The notes below the pieces were generated by a model. It had not been told where the DNA came from, ran no database searches, and saw nothing but the letters and a program-made list of their open reading frames with translations. The translations under genes and the position numbers were made by a program. From Limosilactobacillus panis DSM 6035 (GTDB lineage Bacteria; Bacillota; Bacilli; Lactobacillales; Lactobacillaceae), in assembly GCF_001435935.1 (NCBI RefSeq), contig NZ_AZGM01000022.1:1-64000 (forward strand): DNA of 64,000 nt, written 5' to 3'. Each line of letters begins with the position of its first letter. Positions within the stretch are counted from its first letter, which is position 1. Of the stretch, positions 7,328-15,960 are shown piece after piece.

Positions 7328-7639
7328 TTAACCAATATGGTTTTCTTTCAAAATATCAGCGACCACCTTGTCCATCTCGGGTGTCCGTTTCCATTCTTCC
7401 CAGTGGTCCATCGACTCGTCCTGCATCTTGTAGTGACTGTTGATGTAGTCCTCGTACTTGGAGACGTTACGTGAATGGGGAATATTTAATTGGAGGATGC
7501 GGACCTCCTTAATGAAGCCGCGTTCCGCTGCCAATTCGGCCCGTCCATTATGGACCATGTTACCAATCTCATAGTAGGTGCTCCCGTCGTTTCTGGTAAT
7601 CTCTTCAATTAGTGTTAAAACTTCGTGTTGCTTTTCCAA
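7328..7639 (-). CDS. Hypothetical cytosolic protein, 103 residues
   Basis: I do not recognise a named family. The protein is soluble, acidic to neutral, with no membrane segment or signal. The N-terminal half resembles a small winged helix or 'gene expression' fold only in broad hydrophobic pattern; 'GSTYYEIGNMVHNGRAELAAERGF' and the C-terminal acidic helix 'MDKVVADILKENHI' are the notable parts. It starts at TTG with AAGGGGG nine bases upstream, and TATAAT (complement of 7668-7673) stands upstream as a -10 element. It is monocistronic: the terminator at 7684-7715 isolates it from the small-RNA gene, and 7209-7260 closes it. Likely a real gene because of these signals. Confidence 0.65.
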   Translation of the reverse strand: MEKQHEVLTLIEEITRNDGSTYYEIGNMVHNGRAELAAERGFIKEVRILQLNIPHSRNVSKYEDYINSHYKMQDESMDHWEEWKRTPEMDKVVADILKENHIG

Positions 7640-7683
7640 AGTACGTTTCCCCCTTCTTACCTAATTAATTATACCGATTCAAA

Positions 7684-7767
7684 ACAAAAAAATCACCGTC
7701 GCGATGACGGTGATTGGCATAAGAGAGAAAGAGAATTGATTAGAAGGTAAATACTTAATACCTTGCA
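7684..7767 (-). ncRNA. Candidate small regulatory RNA with its own promoter and terminator
   Basis: A strong promoter on the - strand, TTGACT (7797-7802) and TATCAT (7774-7779) with a 17-base spacer, points to a start near 7767. The transcript would be about 84 bases: a 5' hairpin around AAGGTA/TACCTT, an unpaired pyrimidine-rich stretch (TTCTCTTTCTCTCTT), and a perfect 10-pair terminator stem AATCACCGTC/GACGGTGATT (7691-7715) followed by a T run. There is no open frame with a ribosome site. The CU-rich loop could pair with purine-rich Shine-Dalgarno sequences, the usual mode of Gram-positive sRNAs. Alternative: a fully terminated leader of the downstream hypothetical gene, but that gene has its own -10 element. 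Confidence 0.6.
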
Positions 7768-7773
7768 ACTATT

Positions 7774-7834
7774 ATGATAGCGGTTTCACCAACGGAAGTC
7801 AATACAAAATTCTAAAAAATGTCAATTTTTAGAA
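7774..7834 (-). promoter_or_regulatory. Promoter of the candidate sRNA with adjacent palindrome
   Basis: -35 TTGACT (7797-7802), 17-base spacer, -10 TATCAT (7774-7779). Directly upstream is a perfect 9-base inverted repeat TTCTAAAAA/TTTTTAGAA (7810-7834), AT-rich enough to act as an UP element or as an operator. Confidence 0.7.
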
Positions 7835-7835
7835 T

Positions 7836-7872
7836 TAAAAAAGCCGCAACGGTCAACGATGACCATTGCGGC
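7836..7872 (-). terminator. Terminator of glmS
   Basis: GCCGCAATGGTC pairs with GACCGTTGCGGC on the - strand (7843-7854 with 7861-7872, one mismatch), then TTTTTTAA. Confidence 0.9.
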
Positions 7873-7880
7873 AATTGGTT

Positions 7881-9701
7881 TTATTGAACAGTAACTGACT
7901 TAGCGAGGTTCCGTGGCTTATCAACATCCAGGCCCTTCCCCAGACTAGTGTAGTAGGCCAGCAGTTGGGCCGGTATTACACTGAGCAGTGGTGTCAAGTA
8001 TTCGTCAACATCAGCCAAGACGATTGTGTCGTCTTCTTGGGCCAGGTGCCGGGAAACGATGGTAATCGTACTTGCCCCCCGGGCCTTGGTTTCGTCCAGG
8101 TTACTCCGGGTCAAACCAGCTGTCCGGTCCTGGGTAATGATGCCGATGACCGGTGTATTCTTTTCTATCAGGGCAATCGTCCCGTGCTTCAGTTCACCGG
8201 ATGCGAAGCCTTCTGCTTGGACATAGGAAATTTCCTTCAGCTTCAACGCTGCTTCCAAGGAAACACTCCAGTCAATTCCCCGCCCGATATAGAAGGCGTT
8301 CCGTGGCTTAGAAAGGTAACGTGCGGCCACTTCTTCAATCTTCTTCTTACTATCGGTGATGGCTTGCATCCCGTTAGCAACTAACCCGAGTTGGTGCTTA
8401 ACGTCAAAGTCCTTGGCGGGCTGCTTGCCCAGGTATTCACCCAAGGCCTTGGCCAGAATTGCTTCAACGGCGATTTGGGCCGTGTAAGCCTTCGTTGAGG
8501 CCACAGCAATTTCCGGACCAGCATACAGCAATTCGGTGAATGTTGCTTCACGCGAAAGGGTCGACTTATCGACGTTAGTAATCGTCAGGCTTGGCCAGTT
8601 ATTCTTATTCACGTTTACCAGTACCTGCCGACTATCAGCGGTTTCACCACTCTGGCTCAGGAAAATAAAGAATGGCTTCTTGGACAGCAGTGGCTGTTCG
8701 TAGGCAAACTCTGAAGAAATGTGCACACTGGTTGGAACCCCACAGAGCCGTTCAAAGATCCGGGCACCAACTAAGCCGGCGTGGTAACTAGTTCCGGCCC
8801 CGACAATGTATAAGTGATCAGCATCGGCCATTGACTTCAACAGCTTTTCGTCAATTTGCGGTTGTCCATCCTTACCGAAGTACTTTTGAACCAGCTTCCG
8901 CATTACTGCCGGTTGTTCATCGATTTCCTTCAGCATATAGTATGGGTAAGTTCCCTTGTCAGCGGCGTTTTCATCCATATCAACCTTAAACGACTTACGG
9001 TGCTTTTCGTTGCCGTCAAAGTCCTTAATGGTGACGTGGTCGGGCTTAACGATTACCAGTTCATGGTCATCGATTTCCATGAAGGTGTTCGTCTGCTTAA
9101 TCATGGACATCGCATCGGATCCCACCATGTTGTAGCCGTCTGCCAGGCCAACCAACAGTGGTGACTTATTCTTGGCAACGTACAGGGTGTCCGGTTGTTC
9201 TCGGTCAATCATTACGAAGGCGTAGGAAGAATCAGGGCTGATTAAGCGCAGCACCTTTAAAAGGGCTCCTTCAGTTGACATCTTATTTTCAACGACAAAC
9301 TTATCAACCAACTGAACAATTACCTCAGTATCGGTTTGGCTAGTAAAGTGAACCCCTGCCAGGTATTCCTTTTTCAGTTGGGCATAGTTTTCAATAACCC
9401 CGTTGTGAACCAGGTAGAAGCGGTCGTCTTGGGAGTATTGCGGGTGTGCATTGGCCTCGCTTGGTTCCCCATGAGTTGCCCAACGGGTGTGACCAATCCC
9501 GGAAAGACCGTGAACGTCGTCCGTTAAGGCTGCTTCCAGGTTACTGATCCGTCCCGGGCGCTTCACGAGGTAGTCATGCCCCTGTTGGTCATTTAAATAA
9601 ACCCCTGCTGAGTCATAGCCCCGGTATTCCAGCCGCTTAATCCCCTCAATTAAGATTGACAAACTCTGGTCAGTACCGGTAACTCCAACAATTCCACACA
9701 T
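7881..9701 (-). CDS. glmS: Glutamine-fructose-6-phosphate aminotransferase (isomerising)
   Basis: Makes glucosamine-6-phosphate from fructose-6-phosphate and glutamine, the entry step to UDP-GlcNAc and wall synthesis. Cys2 (MCGIVGV) is the N-terminal nucleophile of the glutaminase domain (about 1-240). Two SIS sugar-isomerase domains follow: 'HLYIVGAGTSYHAG' with 'SQSGETADS', and 'FYIGRGIDWSVSLEAALKLKE'. The length of 606 residues is normal. The C-terminus reads LAKSVTVQ where most family members end in LAKSVTVE. It follows glmM in the same direction but has its own promoter and NagR-like operators, and a structured repeat lies between the two genes. No glmS ribozyme is visible in the leader. 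Confidence 0.97.
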   Translation of the reverse strand: MCGIVGVTGTDQSLSILIEGIKRLEYRGYDSAGVYLNDQQGHDYLVKRPGRISNLEAALTDDVHGLSGIGHTRWATHGEPSEANAHPQYSQDDRFYLVHNGVIENYAQLKKEYLAGVHFTSQTDTEVIVQLVDKFVVENKMSTEGALLKVLRLISPDSSYAFVMIDREQPDTLYVAKNKSPLLVGLADGYNMVGSDAMSMIKQTNTFMEIDDHELVIVKPDHVTIKDFDGNEKHRKSFKVDMDENAADKGTYPYYMLKEIDEQPAVMRKLVQKYFGKDGQPQIDEKLLKSMADADHLYIVGAGTSYHAGLVGARIFERLCGVPTSVHISSEFAYEQPLLSKKPFFIFLSQSGETADSRQVLVNVNKNNWPSLTITNVDKSTLSREATFTELLYAGPEIAVASTKAYTAQIAVEAILAKALGEYLGKQPAKDFDVKHQLGLVANGMQAITDSKKKIEEVAARYLSKPRNAFYIGRGIDWSVSLEAALKLKEISYVQAEGFASGELKHGTIALIEKNTPVIGIITQDRTAGLTRSNLDETKARGASTITIVSRHLAQEDDTIVLADVDEYLTPLLSVIPAQLLAYYTSLGKGLDVDKPRNLAKSVTVQ

Positions 9702-9737
9702 AATTTATTCCATCCTTTTTTATTTAAGTTTCATTTA

Positions 9738-9846
9738 AATTGGTATAGATAACTTTAAAATCGTTAGTTTCTTGGCTAACTGTATTGTATAGTACAGGTT
9801 TTCAAATTGATTGTCAATCGGTTGCACTCGATTGGTATAGGTATTG
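9738..9846 (-). promoter_or_regulatory. glmS promoter with two NagR-like operators
   Basis: On the - strand -35 TTGACA (9812-9817), 17-base spacer, -10 TACTAT (9789-9794). Two copies of ATTGGTATAG flank it: 9739-9748 within AATTGGTATAGATAAC, downstream of the start site, and 9831-9840 within ATTGGTATAGGTATTG, upstream of the -35. This resembles sites of GntR/HutC-type amino-sugar regulators (NagR/YvoA, TGGTMTAGACCA-like). The leader of about 80 bases is too short and lacks the conserved core for a glmS ribozyme. The regulator assignment is inference. Confidence 0.6.
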
Positions 9847-9901
9847 CCAAAAACATAACGACTTTCCTGGGTTGCGCATATTACACCATCGTTTTTAAGA
9901 A

Positions 9902-9995
9902 AAAGCGCGCCCCTGGTGGCTAGTTACGGACAATCAACAATATATTCGTACCAATGATTGTCTTCAATTAGTCATCCGGAGCGCGCTCGAATGCA
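9902..9995 (-). repeat. Dispersed structured element, copy C (partial, diverged)
   Basis: Immediately downstream of the glmM stop. On the - strand it matches the first part of copies A and B (GCATTCGAGCGCGCTCCG, a GACAATCA...TGATTGTCC stem, then GTAACTAG). An outer stem AGCGCGC/GCGCGCT encloses the inner stem GGACAATCA/TGATTGTCT. May serve as terminator or 3' UTR structure. Confidence 0.6.
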
Positions 9996-10003
9996 CAGTT
10001 TAA

Positions 10004-11359
10004 TTATTTAACTTCTAGTTCTGCCCGGGCAACGTCACCAATCTTTTCAACATACTGGTGAACCAGTTCCTTAGTTGGGGCCTCGGCCATAATCCGGAGA
10101 AGTGGTTCCGTCCCACTTGGCCGGACAAGAACACGACCGTTACCAGCCATCTCGTCTTCGACCTCTTTAATGACCTTCTTAAGGTCCGCGTTTTCCATTG
10201 CTGCTGCCTTGTCAGCAACCTTGATGTTCAACAGTTCCTGTGGGTAGGTAGTGACATCGCTAGCCAATTCGGCCAGAGTCTTACCGGTTTCCTTGACCAC
10301 GGACAGCAATTGCAAGGCGGTCAGCATTCCGTCACCAGTGGTGTTATGGTCGAGGAAGATAATGTGACCGGATTGTTCACCACCAAGGTTATAACCGTTC
10401 TTCAGCATCTCTTCGACAACGTAACGGTCACCAACCTTGGTCTTAACACTCGTCATCCCGTGAGCTTCTAAGGCCTTGTACATCCCCAGGTTACTCATGA
10501 CGGTCGTTACCACGGTATCCTTCTTCAGGGTGCCCTTGTTATCCATGTACTTCCCACAGATGTACATGATCTTATCACCATCGACAATGTTACCGTCAGC
10601 GTCAACCGCGATGCAACGGTCACCGTCACCGTCGAAGGCCACCCCGAGGTCAGCACCGTTTTCAACAACCGCCTTCTGGAGTCCAGCGGAGTGGGTTGAC
10701 CCACATTCAAGGTTGGTGTTCAACCCATCTGGCTGGTCATTGATTGGCACAAAGTCAACGTTCATGTCCGCAAAGAGGTTGGAAACAAAGCCGCTCGTGG
10801 CCCCGTTAGCAGCGTCAACAACGACCTTTAAGCCACTCAAGTCGGTTGAAACGGTTTGCTCCAGGAAGGAGGTGTACTTCAAAGCCCCCTCGTGGTAATC
10901 GGTAACCATTCCCAGGCCTTTATCGGATGGCCGCGGCAGGGTATCCTCATCCGCGTCTAACAATTGTTCAATCTCATATTCAAGGTCGTCAGACAACTTG
11001 AAGCCGTCCCCACCAAAGTACTTGATTCCGTTGTACTTAATTGGGTTGTGACTGGCCGTGATCATGACCCCGGCATCGGCATCTTGGGCCCGGACCAGGT
11101 AGGCAACTCCCGGAGTGGTAACGACCCCTAAGCGGAGGACTTCAATTCCCACGGAAAGAAGGCCAGCTACCAGGGCATTTTCCAACATTTCACCGGAGAT
11201 CCGGGTGTCACGAGATACCAGGACCTGCGGCTGCTTGCGTTCAGAATGCCGGGTTAAGACGTAACCACCGGCCCGGCCAACACAAAAGGCCAGTTCCGGA
11301 CTTAGATCTTGGTTTGCGACCCCACGGACACCATCTGTACCAAAATACTTTAATTTCAT
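10004..11359 (-). CDS. glmM: Phosphoglucosamine mutase
   Basis: Interconverts glucosamine-6-phosphate and glucosamine-1-phosphate, the second step towards UDP-GlcNAc. The catalytic phosphoserine is Ser103 in ITASHNPI, the magnesium loop is DGDGDR (near 240-246) and the C-terminal phosphate-binding loop reads [10 protein letters not shown]. The 451-residue length is typical. It is the third gene of the conserved cdaA-cdaR-glmM operon, 16 bases after cdaR; GlmM is known in several Firmicutes to bind and inhibit CdaA, tying wall precursor synthesis to c-di-AMP. glmS follows after the structured element. Confidence 0.97.
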   Translation of the reverse strand: MKLKYFGTDGVRGVANQDLSPELAFCVGRAGGYVLTRHSERKQPQVLVSRDTRISGEMLENALVAGLLSVGIEVLRLGVVTTPGVAYLVRAQDADAGVMITASHNPIKYNGIKYFGGDGFKLSDDLEYEIEQLLDADEDTLPRPSDKGLGMVTDYHEGALKYTSFLEQTVSTDLSGLKVVVDAANGATSGFVSNLFADMNVDFVPINDQPDGLNTNLECGSTHSAGLQKAVVENGADLGVAFDGDGDRCIAVDADGNIVDGDKIMYICGKYMDNKGTLKKDTVVTTVMSNLGMYKALEAHGMTSVKTKVGDRYVVEEMLKNGYNLGGEQSGHIIFLDHNTTGDGMLTALQLLSVVKETGKTLAELASDVTTYPQELLNIKVADKAAAMENADLKKVIKEVEDEMAGNGRVLVRPSGTEPLLRIMAEAPTKELVHQYVEKIGDVARAELEVK

Positions 11360-11375
11360 TGTTCTTCTCCTTCAA

Positions 11376-12218
11376 TTAATTATTAGTAGAACTTGTACTA
11401 CTTTCTTTCGTCGTGCTATTCGTTATGTCGTTACTATCCTGATTCCTGCTCGAGGAAGAACTGCTAGAATCTTCACTACTGGAGCTGCTGGAATTATCAC
11501 TACTCCGGCTAATCGGGATCGTCACGTTTGTTGTCTTCGGTGTAATAACCACGTTCAGAGTCTGGCCATTCTTATCCAGTGCCTGTAAGGTTACTTGCCG
11601 TTGCAGGTCATTCTTAGCGTCACTTGGAATAGCGACAAAGGCCACTACCCGGCTGACCCGGTCAACCTCTTCTCTTGAGCCGGTGACCTGGACAACATCC
11701 GTATCCAGCCGTGGCCGGCCAATCGTGTAGCCATTGTCTAATGTCCGTGAATTCAGCCGGACACTAACCCGCATACTAATGGTCCGCCGCGGCTGAATGT
11801 TGACGTTAATGTACTGTGGCTTGGTTGTGGCGCGCAGCTCGGAATTAAGGCCACTGGTCTTGACCTTTACCCGGTGGGTTCCGGGCGCAAGTTTACTCAG
11901 GTCCAGGTAGGCTCGGAAGTTCTGGGTATTGTTAGTAGTGGTCACTAAGGCCGATGGTCCATTGACCCGCACCTTGACCGTTTGGGGATAACCGGTGACG
12001 ACGTACTTCGCATTGTCCACGGTAATGTTGAGTGGCATCTCAATTGTCGCCGACTTGTTGGACATCAGGGCACTATTGCGGTTACTGTCCCGGGTATTCT
12101 GACGTAAAAAACCATTCTTGCTGCCGTTGACGTACACGAAGAGAAAGATTGCCAGGACCAAGGCCGTTAACCGTAGTACCCACTTACGGCTGAAAAAACC
12201 GTCGTTATTTTTGTTCAT
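11376..12218 (-). CDS. cdaR: CdaA regulatory protein CdaR (YbbR-domain protein)
   Basis: Membrane-anchored extracellular protein that modulates the c-di-AMP synthase CdaA. One N-terminal membrane helix (about 13-33 after MNKNNDGFFSRKW) is followed by about three YbbR repeats outside the cell (for example 'MPLNITVDNAKYVVTGYPQTVKVRV' style strands) and a Ser-rich C-terminal tail of about 45 residues. I chose the ATG at 12218 because GGAGG lies eight bases upstream; the frame opens earlier at 12242 without support. It starts within the last codons of cdaA (14-base overlap), so the pair is translationally coupled. Length about 280. Confidence 0.9.
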   Translation of the reverse strand: MNKNNDGFFSRKWVLRLTALVLAIFLFVYVNGSKNGFLRQNTRDSNRNSALMSNKSATIEMPLNITVDNAKYVVTGYPQTVKVRVNGPSALVTTTNNTQNFRAYLDLSKLAPGTHRVKVKTSGLNSELRATTKPQYINVNIQPRRTISMRVSVRLNSRTLDNGYTIGRPRLDTDVVQVTGSREEVDRVSRVVAFVAIPSDAKNDLQRQVTLQALDKNGQTLNVVITPKTTNVTIPISRSSDNSSSSSSEDSSSSSSSRNQDSNDITNSTTKESSTSSTNN

Positions 12219-13056
12219 GACGACCACCTCCGTTGCGACCAAGTAAGCTGAACAACTTAGTCAGCAGGTTTCCGCTATCTTGGGGAACCTTCTTGTAAAG
12301 CTGGGCCCGCAAGAATTTCAGGTAATCACTCTGGGACATATTGCGGATCAACTCGTTATCCTTGGTGATGGAAACCTCACCAGTTTCTTCTGAGATAACG
12401 ATCGTCAGGGCGTCCGTAACTTCACTGATCCCGACCGCTGCCCGGTGCCGGGTCCCCAATTCCTTGGGGATCAGCTTACTATCCGACAACGGTAGGTAGG
12501 CAGCAGCCACCGCAATCCGGTTATCCTTAATGATAACCGCCCCATCGTGCAGTGGCGTGTTGGGGATAAAGGTATTGATCAAAAGCGCCCCGGAAATGTC
12601 CGCATCCATTGGAATCCCGGTTTCAATGTACTCTTCGAGGCCCGTATTCATTTGAATACTGATCAGGGCCCCGATCCGACGCTTTGACATGTATTGGATT
12701 GCCTGATCAAGTTGCTTGATCATTTCCTCTTCAGTCTCATTCGCTGTTTGATGAGCCGTAAAGAATGAACCACGCCCAAGGTGTTCCAGTCCCCGCCGAA
12801 TTTCTGGCTGGAAGATAACCACGATTGCGATTACTCCCCAGTTGATTACCTGGTCCATCAACCACGAAACGGTACTTAAGCCAAAGTACCAACTGATGAC
12901 CTTGACCAAGATGATGATCAGAATTCCACGGAAAAGCTGCACGGCCCGTGTCCCGCGAATCAAGATTAGCAACTCGTAAATCAAAAACCAGATGACAAGG
13001 ATATCGATGAGGTGGATCAAGTTCTGCCACGTCAGAAGCGAAGCAATAAACTGCAT
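12205..13056 (-). CDS. cdaA: Diadenylate cyclase CdaA (c-di-AMP synthase)
   Basis: Condenses two ATP to cyclic di-AMP, which controls potassium and osmolyte transport and wall homeostasis. Three N-terminal membrane segments (about 5-75) precede the cytosolic DAC domain. The catalytic motifs are present: DGA in 'TPLHDGAVII' and RHR in 'LGTRHRAAVGI'. Start: an ATG at 13068 sits directly against GGAGG with no spacing, so initiation at the ATG at 13056 (MQFIASLL, 12 bases from GGAGG) is more likely, although a GTG at 13065 cannot be ruled out. First gene of the cdaA-cdaR-glmM operon; TATAAT lies upstream near 13088-13093 on the - strand. Confidence 0.93.
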   Translation of the reverse strand: MQFIASLLTWQNLIHLIDILVIWFLIYELLILIRGTRAVQLFRGILIIILVKVISWYFGLSTVSWLMDQVINWGVIAIVVIFQPEIRRGLEHLGRGSFFTAHQTANETEEEMIKQLDQAIQYMSKRRIGALISIQMNTGLEEYIETGIPMDADISGALLINTFIPNTPLHDGAVIIKDNRIAVAAAYLPLSDSKLIPKELGTRHRAAVGISEVTDALTIVISEETGEVSITKDNELIRNMSQSDYLKFLRAQLYKKVPQDSGNLLTKLFSLLGRNGGGRHEQK

Positions 13057-13155
13057 AGCATTCACCATCCTCCAAATTCACGTTCATATTATATCATTTT
13101 CACCGGTAAAAGTCTGGTATGCTAGTAGTATTGACTAAATCAAGGAGGCTGTATT

Positions 13156-13812
13156 TTGCAACGGATTTCTTTTCAGTGGAAAGTACGTATCTTCTTTCTG
13201 GTACTAATTGCCTACCTATGGCTAACGGTTAAGCCACCGTATAACTTCATGGCCTTTAACACCTTCCTCGGCTACCTACCGATTGAGTCTGGCTTTCAGA
13301 TGCGGCGCTTTAATGACCGCCGGGCCCTGGCCTTTTGGGTTACCCTCGTCCTGTGGGTAATTTTTTACCCAAACGCCCCGTACGTCAGCACAGACCTCTT
13401 CCACCTTTCCTGGCTCCGGCCCCATACCAGCATTAACGGCATCCTCAAGAGTGATCCCCACATCTGGCTAATCTTTGTTCTAATGATTGTTTGTGCCTTC
13501 TCATGCCTCATTCTGGGAACCATTAGCCTGCAAAATACCGCTGCCCAGTTGACCCGGCTGACCAGTCCGCACCATCCGCAACTGCAAGCCTGGTGGATGC
13601 TCTTCTTTTGCTTTACCTCCAGCGTGGGAATTTATATTGGGCGTTTCCTTCGCCTGCACTCCCTCTACCTGCTCTTTACCCCCTCGTGGTTTATTCGTCA
13701 GCTCCTCGGTATCTGGTCCAAGCCAATGCTAGAATTCACCATCATGTTAACGGTCATGCAGCTTATTATCTATGGGCTTCTAAACTGGGTCCAACGTCTT
13801 CCTAAAGATTAA
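13156..13812 (+). CDS. DUF1361 family membrane protein
   Basis: A 218-residue protein with about six hydrophobic segments. 'FYPNAPYVSTDLFHL' in the third quarter of the N-terminal half is the signature of the DUF1361 family of conserved, functionally unassigned membrane proteins. The start is TTG with AAGGAGG seven bases upstream (13142-13148). It stands alone on the + strand between divergent cdaA and convergent rbsK, sharing a bidirectional terminator with the latter. An extended -10-like TGGTATGCT is present near 13118-13126. No function can be assigned. Confidence 0.8.
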   Translation: MQRISFQWKVRIFFLVLIAYLWLTVKPPYNFMAFNTFLGYLPIESGFQMRRFNDRRALAFWVTLVLWVIFYPNAPYVSTDLFHLSWLRPHTSINGILKSDPHIWLIFVLMIVCAFSCLILGTISLQNTAAQLTRLTSPHHPQLQAWWMLFFCFTSSVGIYIGRFLRLHSLYLLFTPSWFIRQLLGIWSKPMLEFTIMLTVMQLIIYGLLNWVQRLPKD

Positions 13813-13862
13813 AAAACGACCACTGGCTTTCGCAAAAACGAATACCAGTGGTCGTTTTTTAT
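13811..13862. terminator. Bidirectional terminator between DUF1361 gene and rbsK
   Basis: AACGACCACTGG pairs with CCAGTGGTCGTT, flanked by an A run on the left and a T run on the right, so it serves both convergent genes. Confidence 0.9.
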
Positions 13863-13864
13863 TA

Positions 13865-14788
13865 TTATTTTTCTGCTAAGGCCGCTTTAACCTTGTCGGC
13901 TGTTGGAATTGAAGGCATTGCCCCCATCTGTTGAACCGTCAGGCTAGATGCCCGCTGTGCGTATACCAGGGCATCGGCAACATTACTCAGGTCATCCTTT
14001 AGTTGGGAACTGAGGGCCCCAATAAAGGTGTCACCAGCTGCGGTGGTGTCAACCGCCTTGACCTTAAATGCTGGAACAAGGCCGTGACCTTCTGGCGTAG
14101 CGTAGAAGACGCCCCGCGAACCAAGCGTGATCAATAGGTGCTTAACGCCCCGCTTCTGGAAGTACTCCGCACTCTTCAGCATTGATTCTTCGTCCGCAAC
14201 TTCAATCCCCGTTAACAGGGCACATTCGCTTTCGTTTGGGGCAATCACGTCCGTATAAGAAAGCAATTCAGGAATGATGTCATGGGCCGGTGCCGGGTTC
14301 AAGATTGTGGTAACCCCGTGTTCTTTAGCCAACTTAAAGGCCGCCAGAGTAACCTCTTGAGGAGTTTCAAACTGACTGATCAAGAAGTCAGCACCATCCA
14401 AAACATCTTCAATGCCCGCCAGAACATCGGTGGTCATCGCCTGGTTGGCACCCCCGTAAATCATAATGTCGTTCTGGCCATTAGCATCCAGCGTAATAGC
14501 AGCGGTTCCCGTACCATGGTATTTGTCGACCATGATGTGGTGGACATCAATGTTGTTTTCTTTGAGGGCTTCTAGCATGTATGAGCCTTCGTTATCGGAA
14601 CCAACCGCACCAACAAAGGATGTCTGTGCACCCGAGCGAACAGCCGCAACGGCTTGGTTAGCACCCTTACCACCAGGTGCAGAACTTTTGCTCTTTGCCG
14701 AGATCGTCTCGCCTGGTTGCGGGAAACGTTCAACGTGGTAAGTGGTATCAACGTTAATACTTCCTAAAACTACTACCTTATTCGCCAT
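13865..14788 (-). CDS. rbsK: Ribokinase
   Basis: Phosphorylates ribose to ribose-5-phosphate for entry into the pentose phosphate/phosphoketolase routes. PfkB-family features: 'GSINVDTTYHVERFPQPGET', the glycine-rich 'GGKGANQAVA', and the C-terminal signature 'DTTAAGDTFIGAL' with the catalytic Asp of GAGD replaced in its usual AAGD form. The start at 14788 (MANKVVV) has AAAGGAG eight bases upstream; the ATG at 14794 is too close to it. About 307 residues. No ribose transporter or rbsD adjoins it. A promoter with a LacI-type site stands upstream. Confidence 0.93.
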   Translation of the reverse strand: MANKVVVLGSINVDTTYHVERFPQPGETISAKSKSSAPGGKGANQAVAAVRSGAQTSFVGAVGSDNEGSYMLEALKENNIDVHHIMVDKYHGTGTAAITLDANGQNDIMIYGGANQAMTTDVLAGIEDVLDGADFLISQFETPQEVTLAAFKLAKEHGVTTILNPAPAHDIIPELLSYTDVIAPNESECALLTGIEVADEESMLKSAEYFQKRGVKHLLITLGSRGVFYATPEGHGLVPAFKVKAVDTTAAGDTFIGALSSQLKDDLSNVADALVYAQRASSLTVQQMGAMPSIPTADKVKAALAEK

Positions 14789-14829
14789 TTTCATTCTCCT
14801 TTATCTGTAAGATTCTCTTGATTTATTCT

Positions 14830-14892
14830 ATGATACCATACGACAAAAACGATTACAAAGCTTATTGCAACAATAAGTAAAACGTTTTGATA
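14830..14892 (-). promoter_or_regulatory. rbsK promoter with LacI-family/cre-like operators
   Basis: -35 TTGTAA (14853-14858), 17-base spacer, -10 TATCAT (14830-14835) on the - strand. ACAAAAACGATTACAA (14843-14858) overlaps the -35, and GTAAAACGTTTTGATA (14877-14892) lies upstream; both have the central CG of LacI-family sites. The pair could bind RbsR or CcpA. Confidence 0.55.
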
Positions 14893-14940
14893 ATTTTATA
14901 AAATTGTGGGAAAGAGATTCACATCCCTTTCCCACAATTT
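14888..14940 (-). terminator. Terminator of murB
   Basis: Perfect 14-base stem AAATTGTGGGAAAG (14901-14914) with CTTTCCCACAATTT (14927-14940), followed on the - strand by an AT-rich tract. Confidence 0.85.
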
Positions 14941-15834
14941 CTAGTTACGGCCGATAATTCGGACTTCCGTCTGCAGGGCAACGCCATACTTCTTCTTGAC
15001 GGTTGCCTGAACGTGGTGGATTACCGCAACGTAATCCGCCGCCGTCCCGTGGTCAATGTTGACGATGAAGCCGGCGTGCTTCTTAGAGACCTGGGCGCCA
15101 CCGGCAGTGTAACCTTGCAAGCCCGCGTCGTGAATCAGTTTACCAGCAAAGTACCCCTGGGGACGCTTGAAGACACTACCGCAGGATGGTAAGTCAAGGG
15201 GCTGTTTAGCGGTCCGGCGGTCATTCAACTCCTTCATCTTGGCGGCAATTTCGTCATGGACACCGGCTTGGAGGGTGAAGGTAGCATCCAGGACAATCCC
15301 GTGGGAATCCTGAATACTACTGTGACGGTACCCAAAGTCCAGTTCCTGGTTACTCATTTTTTTGATTGTCCCATCTGGAAAAAGCACCGTTGCCGAAGAC
15401 GCCACCATCTTCGTTTCGCCACCATAGGCACCGGCGTTCATAAAGATTGCCCCACCAACGCTGCCGGGAATTCCCGCTGCGAATTCAAGACCCGTCAGGC
15501 TGTGGTCACGGGCAACCTCAGTTGTCTTGATGTATGCGGCCCCCGCCTGAGCGGTTACCTCGTTGTGGTCAACGGTGATTGCATCCATCTTCGTCAAGAT
15601 CAGGACAAGCCCTTCAATTCCGCCGTCTTTAACAATCAGGTTGCTGGCGTTGCCCAGGACGGTCAAGGGGACCTGGTGAGTACGGGCATAGTCAACCAGT
15701 TGCTTGACCTCGTCCACATTCTTTGGGAAGGCGAGCCAGTCAGCAGGTCCGCCGGTATGCGTGTAGGTATAGTACATCAATGGTTCGTCTTGCTTGATTT
15801 CGATACTAGGAAACTCATTCATTAAATTAGCCAT
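14941..15834 (-). CDS. murB: UDP-N-acetylenolpyruvoylglucosamine reductase
   Basis: Reduces the enolpyruvyl group to make UDP-MurNAc, a committed step of peptidoglycan synthesis, using FAD and NADPH. The FAD-binding region '[17 protein letters not shown]' and '[26 protein letters not shown]' are clear, as is the catalytic Ser in '[11 protein letters not shown]' and the C-terminal 'TEVRIIG' carrying the conserved Glu. I chose the ATG at 15834 (MANLMNEF) because GAGG precedes it by nine bases; the earlier in-frame start at 15891 has no ribosome site. About 297 residues, normal for the short (type II) form. Monocistronic. Confidence 0.95.
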   Translation of the reverse strand: MANLMNEFPSIEIKQDEPLMYYTYTHTGGPADWLAFPKNVDEVKQLVDYARTHQVPLTVLGNASNLIVKDGGIEGLVLILTKMDAITVDHNEVTAQAGAAYIKTTEVARDHSLTGLEFAAGIPGSVGGAIFMNAGAYGGETKMVASSATVLFPDGTIKKMSNQELDFGYRHSSIQDSHGIVLDATFTLQAGVHDEIAAKMKELNDRRTAKQPLDLPSCGSVFKRPQGYFAGKLIHDAGLQGYTAGGAQVSKKHAGFIVNIDHGTAADYVAVIHHVQATVKKKYGVALQTEVRIIGRN

Positions 15835-15960
15835 TTCGTTATTCCTCATTTTCTGATTATTTCTCTTCAACTTCCTATAGTATTGTAGCATTTAATTGCA
15901 AAAGCCGGTGACCGTTTGTACAATTATAGGTATCATCAAACAGATTAGGACGGTGTTTAA

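Noticed and set aside
9702-9790. Possible glmS ribozyme in the leader
   Set aside because: Leader too short and without the conserved cleavage and pseudoknot core; NagR-like operators explain regulation better.
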